This document shows, in pieces, positions 35,346 to 43,562 of a stretch of DNA of 64,000 nt. Source of the DNA: Anaerolineae bacterium (lineage in GTDB: Bacteria > Chloroflexota > Anaerolineae > 4572-78 > J111); NCBI GenBank assembly GCA_023151115.1, contig JAKLJP010000038.1, positions 1-64,000 of the forward strand, read 5' to 3'. Position 1 is the stretch's first letter. The number at the start of each line of letters is the position of its first letter. The position numbers and the translations under genes were made by a program. The notes below the pieces were generated by a model. That model was not told where the DNA came from and did not search any database. It was given only the letters and a program-made list of their open reading frames with translations.

Positions 35346-36452
35346 TTATTTCAGCCGCATCTCACGTTCATCGGTTTCAGTTAGAAACTGGCCTTCCCGT
35401 GCTAATTGATAATTCATTAGACGGATAAAATCACCAGCGGGAAAGTGTTCGGTGCAAAGTGTATCGGCATAATCAATAAGCAAAGGAAATCCCTTTTCCC
35501 GTTGTAACAAAGAGTCACGGGCAATAATGGCAGCGGCAAGATCAAATGTATCACGATGAGCATGAAACATGTAAGGCCGTTGACCAATTTTGATAACACC
35601 TGTAAGAATACGCGACGCTTTCTTACGCAAAAATTCTTCCATATGTTCAAATTCACGAGGTCGCCACTTACCTGGAGCCATAAAATTCTCATCTTCAGCC
35701 AATTCATCTCCCAGAGAAAATTTTTCATCCACCATATATTCACCAGACTTTAAAGCTGTTCCAAGAGTTATATAATCATTGTAACGCGAGGTAGAAATGA
35801 TGCTAAATATTTTGGGGTCGGCAATTAGTTTTTTTAAAATATCCAGAGTGGTATAAAGCGCCCTCAACCTACCCAGTCCCGTCATCAGTTCAAAGGGTAG
35901 TAATGGCCCGTGTAACAATTTGTAATTGCTCTTATATTCAGAGCGTATAGCCACTTCACGTTCCCGATATAGCATTAAAGCCCGAATGACAAGCGCCGAG
36001 ACAGGCTGATTTTTTGGTTCACGCCGTTTTAATACTTCGAGAACATCCTCGGTGTCATTCCGCAAATTTGCCTCAGAAATGTAGTATGAGTGACGTATTT
36101 TCTCATTAAGGTAATTAACGGCTACTACACCAATTTGACAGCGAATACCCGAAAGCATTTGATGTCTAGCAACTGTCCCATCAATACCAATAACTTGTCC
36201 ATTAAATAATAGCTTTTCAGCAGTTGCCAGATTTGAGTCATAATTTCTTAATGTATAACCACGCTCTAAAACTTCTGTGCGCAATGCTTCACGAATACGC
36301 TTTTCACGGGTAATATCCTCCCGCATTTCTTTTTCATAATGGGCCGGAGCTTCAGTAATGAATTGGCTGTAGTTGTGCCACTGTTTTTGGGCTAATAAAT
36401 CTTTAAACGTAACACTATTCTCATCAGAAGATTTACTCATTGTCAATTTCAT
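35346..36452 (-). CDS. nurA: NurA-like nuclease
   Basis: A 368-residue protein with the NurA pattern: GIDGTVARHQMLSGIRCQIGVVAV carries the first catalytic Asp, and a later RPYMFHAHRDTFDLAAAI/LLIDYAD segment supplies other acidic residues of the RNase-H-like fold. NurA is a 5'-3' exonuclease/endonuclease that resects DNA ends with HerA. Direct adjacency to HerA supports this call. The start overlaps the methyltransferase gene by 20 bp. The sequence is divergent, so NurA is a fold-level assignment. Confidence 0.72.
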   Translation of the reverse strand: MKLTMSKSSDENSVTFKDLLAQKQWHNYSQFITEAPAHYEKEMREDITREKRIREALRTEVLERGYTLRNYDSNLATAEKLLFNGQVIGIDGTVARHQMLSGIRCQIGVVAVNYLNEKIRHSYYISEANLRNDTEDVLEVLKRREPKNQPVSALVIRALMLYREREVAIRSEYKSNYKLLHGPLLPFELMTGLGRLRALYTTLDILKKLIADPKIFSIISTSRYNDYITLGTALKSGEYMVDEKFSLGDELAEDENFMAPGKWRPREFEHMEEFLRKKASRILTGVIKIGQRPYMFHAHRDTFDLAAAIIARDSLLQREKGFPLLIDYADTLCTEHFPAGDFIRLMNYQLAREGQFLTETDEREMRLK

Positions 36453-38661
36453 TTTCTTGCGCTTTTATGGCTTCCACCAGTACCTCGCCTATTGCTTGCG
36501 CCATTATAGGGGGTACAGCATTACCAATTTGAATAAACTGCGCCCCACGGCTTCCACAAAAAATATAGTCATCCGGGAAAGACTGAATCCGGGCCGCTTC
36601 ACGAACAGAGAGTGACCGAATCTGGCGGTCTGGATCAGGATGAACAAAGCTATTGCCATCTTTGTGCAAATGGGAAACTATCGTTTTAGATTGACCTTCC
36701 CACTGCAAACGGTAATATTTATCGTGAAAGTTTTTGACTTCATAGTTCTTAAAAAATTGCTTTGTCATCCCTATCCGACTAACTAAGTCCTGGTAAGTTT
36801 CCCCTTCTTTTAATTCAGAATAGAGCCTAACATCATCCTCATTGTTAAAACGACTAACATGATTGAACAATATATGGGTATTTCCTCTGATTTGAAACCG
36901 CTCAAGATATCGTTGATCCCATTCAATATTTCTCCCAATACCATTCGAGTGAGCTGCTACCCATTGACCATCAGATACAGACAATCGGGGCAGATCATAT
37001 AGGGCATGCTTTAAAGTCGTCATTTGCCCTTCTTGAATATTTTGCTTAAATTTCTCTAAATTTGGTATTGGTTCTCCCTGTCGAGTGCCAAAAATGAAGA
37101 AACGGTGACGATTTTGGGGGATATAAAAATTAACCGCCTCTAACAGGCATACTTTAACCTGATACCCTAACCTCTCAAGACTTTCAGCAATATGGTCGGC
37201 ATAAGTTTTTTCTTTTTTAATACTGGCGCTACCTAAACCCGGCACATTTTCAATAACTACATACCGGGGCTTTAACTCTCTGGCAACTCTAAGCATTGCT
37301 TTGAAAAGGTGATTTCGTTTATCCTCAGTAAACCTGTAATCAGACCCAAAACTTTTATCACCATTCTCATACTTGTGGGGTACACGATTGCCCATCATGG
37401 AGTAGCCTTGACACGGCGGGCCACCCACTAGCAAATCTAATTCCTGACCCTTGAGTAAATTGCGTAATTGCTTTAACTTGACCCGACGCGCATCACTCTG
37501 AATTTCATCTTCAATAATGGCTTCATCGGGTATCTCTGGATGATTTAACCGATAAGTACGAATAGCATCAGGATTGTTATCAATGGCGGCAACTATTTTG
37601 AAACCAGCCCGACTCAAACCAAGAGAAAAACCACCCGCCCCACAAAACATATCAATGGCCAGGCTTTTTTTTTCCTCCGTATGGGCTGCTTGAGCTTTTG
37701 TTCGATAATAAGCACAAAATTTTTTGAGTTCGCACCGATCACATTCGGGAGTTTGTTTGCATATTTCTTTTCCTAAAACAACCAGATTACGATGCAAATC
37801 ATTGCGTATATGAGGAGGCATCAGCAAAAGGGGTAATTCTTCTTGTGCCTTTTTGTGATCTTCTTGCCGCCAAGCAAATCCGAAATTTTTAAAGATACCC
37901 AAGCGATCCAGCACACGGAGACAATGTGTATCGGCTGGAAAAATATCCATACCGCGAACATACATTAAAATACATGCAGCCGTTTTCTTGCCTACACCTG
38001 GCAGTTTTTGTAGAAATTGATCCAATTGCCAGTCCGACATATTGGCAAAATCAGCCTCATCAATGCGACCAAACTCTTGACAGATGAGTCGAAGAGACCC
38101 CTGAATAAACTGCACCTTGTGGTCTTCCAGCCCACCCCCCATAATTATTGATTTCAATTCATCAGGAGGAGTCAAAGCAACCTCTTCCCAGGTGGCGTAC
38201 TTTTTCTTGATGGCCCGTAATTGTTTTTCAGCGTCTTCAATTTTGGAACGACGAGTCAACAGAATATAAACCAATTCATCAATAAGGTTTTGTTGATTGC
38301 CTAACTCAGGCGAACCAAATTGTACCTTTAAAATCTCGTTGATAATACGAAGGGGGACCAGTATTTCTTTAATCAATCGTTCCCGCAATACTTCGGTTTT
38401 AATTGGTTGAGAATCAGCCGCCTGGGAAGAAGCTTCATTTCCTACTTTGTAAGTAGCTGGACGCTCCTTGATGACTGCGAGGCTAGAAGGCGAAGATAAC
38501 TCAGGGGAAATATCGGATTGGCATTTTTGTAAAAAAGCTACAACTTCCTCGCGCCACTGCATCTCGGCTGAGGTCAAAACAGGAGGACGGCGGGGAAAAA
38601 TCTCTGGGCCGTGGCTGGTTGGGTGATACTTCTTGGGTTCAGTGTCTTTGACTTTAGGCAT
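36433..38661 (-). CDS. endonuclease III-like glycosylase fused to DNA cytosine-5 methyltransferase
   Basis: A 742-residue fusion. Residues 95-318 are a HhH-GPD DNA glycosylase: LPGVGKKTA (220-228) with the catalytic Lys226, PADTH with Asp244, and the 4Fe-4S Cys at 301, 307, 310 and 316. Residues 333-735 are a complete m5C methyltransferase: motif I DMFCGAGGFSLGL, motif IV GGPPCQGYS with catalytic Cys417, ENV (471-473), QNRHR (516-520) and motif X QIGNAVPP (711-718). Both active sites look intact. ATG 38661 is preferred over GTG 38673. It is the first gene of the operon. A methylate-and-excise immunity role is inferred. Confidence 0.88.
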   Translation of the reverse strand: MPKVKDTEPKKYHPTSHGPEIFPRRPPVLTSAEMQWREEVVAFLQKCQSDISPELSSPSSLAVIKERPATYKVGNEASSQAADSQPIKTEVLRERLIKEILVPLRIINEILKVQFGSPELGNQQNLIDELVYILLTRRSKIEDAEKQLRAIKKKYATWEEVALTPPDELKSIIMGGGLEDHKVQFIQGSLRLICQEFGRIDEADFANMSDWQLDQFLQKLPGVGKKTAACILMYVRGMDIFPADTHCLRVLDRLGIFKNFGFAWRQEDHKKAQEELPLLLMPPHIRNDLHRNLVVLGKEICKQTPECDRCELKKFCAYYRTKAQAAHTEEKKSLAIDMFCGAGGFSLGLSRAGFKIVAAIDNNPDAIRTYRLNHPEIPDEAIIEDEIQSDARRVKLKQLRNLLKGQELDLLVGGPPCQGYSMMGNRVPHKYENGDKSFGSDYRFTEDKRNHLFKAMLRVARELKPRYVVIENVPGLGSASIKKEKTYADHIAESLERLGYQVKVCLLEAVNFYIPQNRHRFFIFGTRQGEPIPNLEKFKQNIQEGQMTTLKHALYDLPRLSVSDGQWVAAHSNGIGRNIEWDQRYLERFQIRGNTHILFNHVSRFNNEDDVRLYSELKEGETYQDLVSRIGMTKQFFKNYEVKNFHDKYYRLQWEGQSKTIVSHLHKDGNSFVHPDPDRQIRSLSVREAARIQSFPDDYIFCGSRGAQFIQIGNAVPPIMAQAIGEVLVEAIKAQENEIDNE

Positions 38662-38698
38662 TGAGCAGTACACCTCAAGGTTTATCGAAGTGTCTTAT

Positions 38699-38727
38699 AT
38701 TCTATCACACTTGTTCGGATGGCTCAA
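38699..38727 (-). promoter_or_regulatory. promoter of the methyltransferase/HerA operon
   Basis: On the minus strand TTGAGC (38722-38727) is separated by 17 bp from TAGAAT (38699-38704), about 40 bp before the methyltransferase ATG. Confidence 0.55.
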
Positions 38728-38782
38728 GCAATCTAAACAAACGCTGCCGAAACCATTCGGCGTAGTTTATAAAAACTTTGCC

Positions 38783-38904
38783 CAAAGTTCGAGTCAACAT
38801 TCGGGCAATGTCGAATCAACATTCGGGGCATGTGGAAGCGATTTGCCTGCAAAAAGGAAGCAACATGCGACGCATGTTGATGGAACATGCGTCGCATGTT
38901 GACT
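38783..38904. promoter_or_regulatory. CAACATNCG repeat cluster upstream of the defence-like operon
   Basis: Four related units occur: GTCAACATTCGGGC, ATCAACATTCGGGG, GCAACATGCGACGCATGTTG and GGAACATGCGTCGCATGTTG. The last two are near-perfect palindromes facing each other. They lie just upstream of the operon promoter and could be regulator-binding or methylation sites. Confidence 0.5.
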
Positions 38905-39089
38905 CCAGCCTGTTGAAAAAGTCGGAAGCAGGTAAATGCCTCTAACCGCCTGTAGTGGCTTGAGCTGCGAACGCAGGATAGTTCGGCAATTAGGTTATGC
39001 CCATTTTGCCACAATAGAATATATGTTCTATAATCTTGTTAGGCTTTCAGTTCGATTTTCTTACAGAAAGGAATGGTAAGGAGACTATT

Positions 39090-39542
39090 ATGCAAAAACT
39101 ACATTATTCAATTCTAATCAACGCGCCAAAAGATAAAGTCTGGCATGCGATGCTGGACGATCAGCCCTATCGAGAGTGGACGAAGACATTTAGTGAGGGT
39201 TCGTATTACCAAGGGAGCTGGGAGAAAGGGTCAAAAATACTTTTTCTTGGCCCTGATCCAACCACAGGTGGGGAAGCCGGCATGGTCGGTCGAATCGCCG
39301 CAAACAAACCGTATGAGTTTATTTCCATAGAGCATCTTGGTATCGTGCAAAACGGGGTTGAGGATACCACGAGTGAAGCGGCCAGAAAGTGGGCGCCGGC
39401 ATTTGAAAATTACACGTTTAAAGACAAGGGTGGGGCCACCGAGGTCTTGGTGGATATAGACGTAGAAGATGAGCATGCCCAAATGTTCAACGAAATGTGG
39501 CCGGAGGCTTTGCGGAAACTCAAGGACCTGGCAGAGAAATAG
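39090..39542 (+). CDS. SRPBCC/AHSA1-family protein
   Basis: A 150-residue START/Bet v1-like domain protein. It starts LHYSILINAPKDKVWHAMLDDQPYREWTKTF, the signature of Aha1-C-like ligand-binding proteins, and ends in an amphipathic helix (MWPEALRKLKDLAEK). AAGGAG 7 bp upstream fixes ATG 39090. It is monocistronic; its ligand is unknown. Confidence 0.88.
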   Translation: MQKLHYSILINAPKDKVWHAMLDDQPYREWTKTFSEGSYYQGSWEKGSKILFLGPDPTTGGEAGMVGRIAANKPYEFISIEHLGIVQNGVEDTTSEAARKWAPAFENYTFKDKGGATEVLVDIDVEDEHAQMFNEMWPEALRKLKDLAEK

Positions 39543-39681
39543 AAAGCATTTGTCGCACAAGGTTTCAGTTTGTTGAAAAACTACTTTTTGGTCTGATGTG
39601 GCTTGCTTTCCACTTTTTCAACGAGTTGGACAATTTAAATCTTGGAACTGCCTTAGACGTTTACTTACGATGAGGGTGCTT

Positions 39682-41148
39682 TCAGCCTGCCGCTTGCTCC
39701 TCCGGCCAGACCAGGGGCACGGTTAGCTCGACCACCACGCCCGGCCCGTCGTCGCGGTTGTAGAGGTTGGCCGTCCCCCCGGCCTCGGTCACCAGGGAGA
39801 TGACCAGGGGCAGGCCGAGGCCCATACCGGGCGCTTCGCCGGTGAAATCCTTTTCGCCCTGATAATAGGGCATCCAGACCTGGGCCAACTGCTCCGGGGA
39901 GAGGGTCATGCCGTTGTCGGCAAAGCGCAGGCGGGCCTCGTTGGAGAGAAGACAGACGGCGGAAATCTCGACGCTGGGCGCGTGGTCGGGATGAAACTTT
40001 TGGGCGTTTTCCAAAATTTCGCGCACCATCAACTCGACGGCCTGGCGCGAGAGGGCGATGTGCGCTTCGTCCAACTCCTGCTGCCCGGAGACCCGCACGT
40101 TCTGTAACCCCAAATCGGCCCCAATCTCGACGGCCAGGGTGGGCAGCAAGGCCAGGTTAAAGCTGGCTTCGGGGCGGACCAGGCTGGGCGCGGTGAGATA
40201 CTGCACAATATCGTCAATTTGCCCTTGCAGGCGTTGGACGCTGCGCAGCGCTCGGTTGGCCATGTCGGCCACTTCCTCGCTGGTTAACTTAGCCGCGTGC
40301 CGGGCCAGGATTTCCAGGCTGCTTTGCATGCCGATGAGCGGCGTGCGCAGCTTATGCCTGACCATCTCGTGAAAGCCGCGCATATCGCGCTGCGAGGCCA
40401 CCTCGCGGGTTACGTCGCGCAGCCGCACTACCCAGCTTCGCTCCGCTTCGGCCGGGAAAACATCTACTTGCAGCCAAAAGGCGTGGGCCGAAGCCGTTTC
40501 CGGCTGCATCAGGTAGCGGGGGGCAGCCTGCCCCATCTGGGCGGGCCAGGTCTGCCAGGCTGCTTCGGGCCGGCGCTGATACTTTTTGGCCGCCAGTTCC
40601 AGAAAAGGCAGGGCAATCAGCTCATTTTGGTCCGCCGGCAGGCCCAGGTAGAGCCGGGCCTGGGGGTTGGCGTAAAGCACATCGTCGCCGGCATTGATGA
40701 TGAGATAGCCGTCGTCGGTATTTTCAACCACCCACTCAAACTTGGCCCGCTCCAAAAGAAGCTGGCGGTAGCGGTTGATCTGGGTAATGCTGCGGACGCG
40801 GGTCAGCAGTTCGGTTTGGTCAAACGGCTTGGTTACAAAGTCATCGGCCCCCAACTCCAGGCCGTGCAAGCGCGAAGCCCGGTCGTCGAGGGCGGTAATC
40901 AAAATCACCGGCACTTTGGCCAGCAGCGGGTCGGCCCGCATGCGCTGGCAGACCTCAAAGCCGTTCATGTGGGGCATCATCACGTCCATCAGGATCAAAT
41001 CCGGGGTCAGGGCCGCTGCTTTGGCCAGGGCTTCGATACCGTCGCCGGCAAAGGCCAGGTCGTACCCTTCGGCGGTCAAAAGCCTTTCCAACAGGACACG
41101 CCCTTCCGGGGCATCGTCTACAATTAATATGGTGCTGGTATTTTTCAA
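39682..41148 (-). CDS. receiver-PAS histidine kinase
   Basis: A 488-residue cytoplasmic kinase with an N-terminal receiver (TILIVDDAPEG, Asp55 in LILMDVMMPHMNG, FVTKPFD), then a PAS domain (about 130-235; FEWVVENTDDGYLIINAGDDVLYAN), HisKA with His in VRHKLRTPL, and HATPase (EILENAQKF, RFADNGM, GMGLGLPLV). TTG 41148 is the likely start because GGGAGGAG lies 5 bp upstream. A receiver ahead of the kinase core indicates phosphorelay input from another kinase. No partner gene is adjacent. Confidence 0.85.
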   Translation of the reverse strand: MKNTSTILIVDDAPEGRVLLERLLTAEGYDLAFAGDGIEALAKAAALTPDLILMDVMMPHMNGFEVCQRMRADPLLAKVPVILITALDDRASRLHGLELGADDFVTKPFDQTELLTRVRSITQINRYRQLLLERAKFEWVVENTDDGYLIINAGDDVLYANPQARLYLGLPADQNELIALPFLELAAKKYQRRPEAAWQTWPAQMGQAAPRYLMQPETASAHAFWLQVDVFPAEAERSWVVRLRDVTREVASQRDMRGFHEMVRHKLRTPLIGMQSSLEILARHAAKLTSEEVADMANRALRSVQRLQGQIDDIVQYLTAPSLVRPEASFNLALLPTLAVEIGADLGLQNVRVSGQQELDEAHIALSRQAVELMVREILENAQKFHPDHAPSVEISAVCLLSNEARLRFADNGMTLSPEQLAQVWMPYYQGEKDFTGEAPGMGLGLPLVISLVTEAGGTANLYNRDDGPGVVVELTVPLVWPEEQAAG

Positions 41149-41753
41149 ACCGAACTCCTCCCGAAGCTGTTTCCGCTTGTCTGAGAATAGACCGGCGACC
41201 CCCACCCTAACCCTCCCTCTAATAGGGGGAGGGAAGGGAGGGGGTGCGGTCTTCGGTCAGATTTTCATGCTTCGTATGGGTGATGTGCTGCCGGCCCTTG
41301 ATGACTTCTATTTTAACATGACCCTCCGGCTGCCCCAATGTGCCGATTCTCCCATTCAAGAGCATCAGAAACCCCAGAGGCAACCTTGCCAACGGCCCTC
41401 GTCCGGCGATGAAGTCGCCGGACTATCCAACAGCGCCCGATCAATTGGGCTAAAGCCGGGTTGACCCGGCGCGGTTCTCTAGCCCTGGCATGCATGCCGG
41501 GGCGGGCCAGTCAGACGAAATATTTTCCGAACGCTTTCATTCTCCTTAAAAGACAAACCTCATAGCCTTTGAAAACCTCTGAGGTTTACTTAACTTTCCC
41601 CCTGCTACAAAATATGGTACTATTCTATTCACTATTTGTAACTGCTCACTCATTTCAAGGCTAAGGCTGAGGCTAAGCTTGATCTCAACCCTTAGCCTCA
41701 GACTCAGCCTTAGCCTTTAATATAGCTACCCTTGAGTAGTTACGACTATTTTT
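41149..41753. other. long intergenic region with G-rich and structured repeats
   Basis: Nearly 600 bp between divergent genes. It holds the G-rich palindrome CCCCCACCCTAACCCTCCC/GGGGGAGGGAAGGGAGGG (about 41200-41252), a cluster of four hairpins (41401-41502) and a short-unit hairpin of GGCTAAGGCTGAGG paired with CCTTAGCC (41658-41718). Confidence 0.6.
41340..41515. ncRNA. candidate structured RNA or structured repeat
   Basis: Four compact hairpins occur in 102 bp: GTCCGGCGA/TCGCCGGAC (41401-41423), GCCC/GGGC (41435-41450), GCCGGGT/ACCCGGC (41455-41470) and GGCATGCATGCC (41487-41498). Density and stem quality are higher than chance. It is not associated with any gene product, and I do not recognise the family; it may be a dispersed repeat rather than an RNA gene. 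Confidence 0.35.
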
Positions 41754-42464
41754 ATGACTAATCTACCTTCACCCCATCCTTCTCCCCCGCCTGTGCCCTG
41801 GACGCCGCGCGATGTGGCCTGGGGTTTGCTGGTGTTTGTGCTGTGGATTGTCTTTTTTCTGGCGGTCGGCCTGGCCGGGGCGCAGTTGGAACTGCCGCTC
41901 GATACCGGGGCGGTGATTGTGTTTGGCGAGGCCATTTTGCTACTGCCGGCCTGGTACTTTGCCATCCACAAATACGGCGCAAGCTGGGCCGATTTGGGTC
42001 TGCGGCCTTTCCCGCCAGGGGCGGTGGGGCTGGGCTGCGGCTTGATGACCGCTTCGCTGCTGGTCAACCTGGTGTATGGCCTGCTGCTGGCCCAGTTTGA
42101 CCTGCAAATTCAGCCGGAGATTCAGCAGATCTTTCAGGGCACCGATTTTCCCCTGGTGCTATTTTTTGGCGGAGCTATTGTCGCGCCCTTTGTCGAAGAG
42201 GTTTTCTTTCGTGGCTTTGTCTTTGCCGGCTGGCGCGGTCAGTGGGGCTGGCCGCGGGCGGCGCTGGCCAGCGCCTTTCTGTTTGCCCTGGTCCACGTCA
42301 TGCCGACCTCCCTCTTACCCATCTTTATCCTGGGGCTAATTTTTGCCTTTTTGTATCAAAGCTCCGGCTCTATCTGGCCGGCCATCTTAATGCACATGCT
42401 CACCAACAGCGTGGCCCTCTTTTCCGCGTATGCCATCTCGCAGGGGTGGGTGTCGGTACCGTAG
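41754..42464 (+). CDS. CPBP family intramembrane metalloprotease
   Basis: A 236-residue membrane protein with about six to eight hydrophobic segments. The family glutamate pair and motif appear as VAPFVEEVFFRGFVF, with the second motif FALVHVMP and the third HMLTNSVAL (His and Asn). These are the metal-binding residues of CAAX-prenyl-protease-like (Abi) enzymes. Substrate unknown. The ATG at 41754 has only a weak RBS. Confidence 0.9.
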   Translation: MTNLPSPHPSPPPVPWTPRDVAWGLLVFVLWIVFFLAVGLAGAQLELPLDTGAVIVFGEAILLLPAWYFAIHKYGASWADLGLRPFPPGAVGLGCGLMTASLLVNLVYGLLLAQFDLQIQPEIQQIFQGTDFPLVLFFGGAIVAPFVEEVFFRGFVFAGWRGQWGWPRAALASAFLFALVHVMPTSLLPIFILGLIFAFLYQSSGSIWPAILMHMLTNSVALFSAYAISQGWVSVP

Positions 42465-42473
42465 TGGGTCTAT

Positions 42474-42524
42474 ATTCGTCTTGCGGCTTGCGTGTCCCGT
42501 TTGTAAGACGTAACACGTTTTAAC
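42474..42524. repeat. TTGCGGCTTGCGTG hairpin
   Basis: Degenerate units on the left arm (GTCTTGCGGCTTGCGTGTCCCG) pair with TGTAAGACGTAACACG on the right. It is the same type as the hairpin at 18002-18051. Confidence 0.55.
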
Positions 42525-42608
42525 AAATCTTGAACTCACCCTAAGATAGCTCATTTTCAAATTTTATATTATAATGCATCTGACTTGAGGGGGGTAAATG
42601 AACTTGCC

Positions 42609-43169
42609 ATGTATACCATTGTTGCACCCGTACCCGAAAATTTAGCTGTCGCCGTTGAACCTTACCGTCAAAAATATGACCCGCTGGCCGGGTTAGCCCC
42701 ACCCCACATTACCTTGCTCGATCCTTTTCAGTTTAGCCTGCCGCCGGAGCAGCTCTATGCCCATCTGAGTGAGATTGGCGAGGTTCACGCCCCGATCAAG
42801 GTTTTTCTGGTCGGTTGGCATGTTCACGAAGGCAAAGAGTACCAGCTTCAACTACCCATGACCGCTGGCCAGCCGGAACTGATCGCACTGCGGCGAGAGT
42901 TGGCGACCGGTCCGCTTGGCTCTTTAGCCGGCAGCGAGAAGTCATACCAGCCGCATGTAGTGTTTGGCCGCTTTGCCGACTCGACGGCTTTGGAGCAGGC
43001 CAAAGCAGCGTTGAAAGGATTTGAGCCGCAGTTTGTTTTTAGGGTCAGCCGGCTGGAGTTGTGGCAACGAGCAGAAAGCGGCCAGCCCTGGCGCGTCGAA
43101 ATGAAGTTCAGCCTAAAAGCCACCGTCGCCGGCCGCGCGCGGCGGGAAAGGGTGGAGGGGAATGTTTGA
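42609..43169 (+). CDS. 2'-5' RNA ligase / cyclic phosphodiesterase (2H) superfamily protein
   Basis: A 186-residue protein with the two HxTx-type motifs of the 2H phosphoesterase superfamily: PHITLLDPF and PHVVFGRF (Ser/Thr replaced by Val in the second). These enzymes hydrolyse 2',3'-cyclic phosphates or ligate RNA ends. ATG 42609 is taken; TTG 42585 is open in frame but unlikely. The pentapeptide-repeat gene begins directly after the stop codon. Confidence 0.82.
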   Translation: MYTIVAPVPENLAVAVEPYRQKYDPLAGLAPPHITLLDPFQFSLPPEQLYAHLSEIGEVHAPIKVFLVGWHVHEGKEYQLQLPMTAGQPELIALRRELATGPLGSLAGSEKSYQPHVVFGRFADSTALEQAKAALKGFEPQFVFRVSRLELWQRAESGQPWRVEMKFSLKATVAGRARRERVEGNV

Positions 43170-43481
43170 ATGGAATTTACGCAAAAAGAATTATATCAAC
43201 TGATAAACCTGGCCCGCAGCCCGCTCTGGCTGGTCGGCGCTGATTTGAGCCGGGCCAACCTGAGCCGGGCCGGCTTACGAGATGCCGATTTGGCCTGGAG
43301 CAACTTGAGCGGGGCCGACCTGCGCGGCGCTGATTTAGAAGGAGCCAGTTTAACCGGGGCTAACCTCTCCGGGGCCGATTTGCGCAACGCCAACCTCCGC
43401 GGCGCCGATCTGGACGGAACCAACCTCGAAGGCGTTAGATTCCGCGGGGCCATCATGCCCGACGGCTCGACGCATTATTGA
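43170..43481 (+). CDS. pentapeptide-repeat protein
   Basis: A 103-residue protein. Residues about 25-95 are a run of A(D/N)Lxx repeats ([39 protein letters not shown]) that would fold as a right-handed quadrilateral beta-helix. It starts at ATG 43170 immediately after the upstream stop codon. Function is unknown; short pentapeptide proteins can mimic DNA (gyrase protectors), but nothing here proves that. Confidence 0.9.
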   Translation: MEFTQKELYQLINLARSPLWLVGADLSRANLSRAGLRDADLAWSNLSGADLRGADLEGASLTGANLSGADLRNANLRGADLDGTNLEGVRFRGAIMPDGSTHY

Positions 43482-43484
43482 AAA

Positions 43485-43562
43485 TAGAAGATAGAGGATA
43501 GAAGATAGAGAATGGAGGATGGAGGATAGTTTTTCTCTTCCATCCACTATCTACTATCTTCC
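43485..43562. repeat. 7-mer hairpin GAAGATAGAGGATA
   Basis: Tandem GAAGATA/GAGGATA/GAGGATG units (43486-43530) face a complementary arm TCCATCCACTATCTACTATCTTCC. It separates convergent genes and probably terminates both. Confidence 0.7.

Noticed and set aside
43170..43481. Tandem repeats of GCCGATTT/GGCGCTGA type considered as a CRISPR-like array
   Set aside because: The periodicity of 15 bp reflects pentapeptide codons in a single open frame; there are no spacers.
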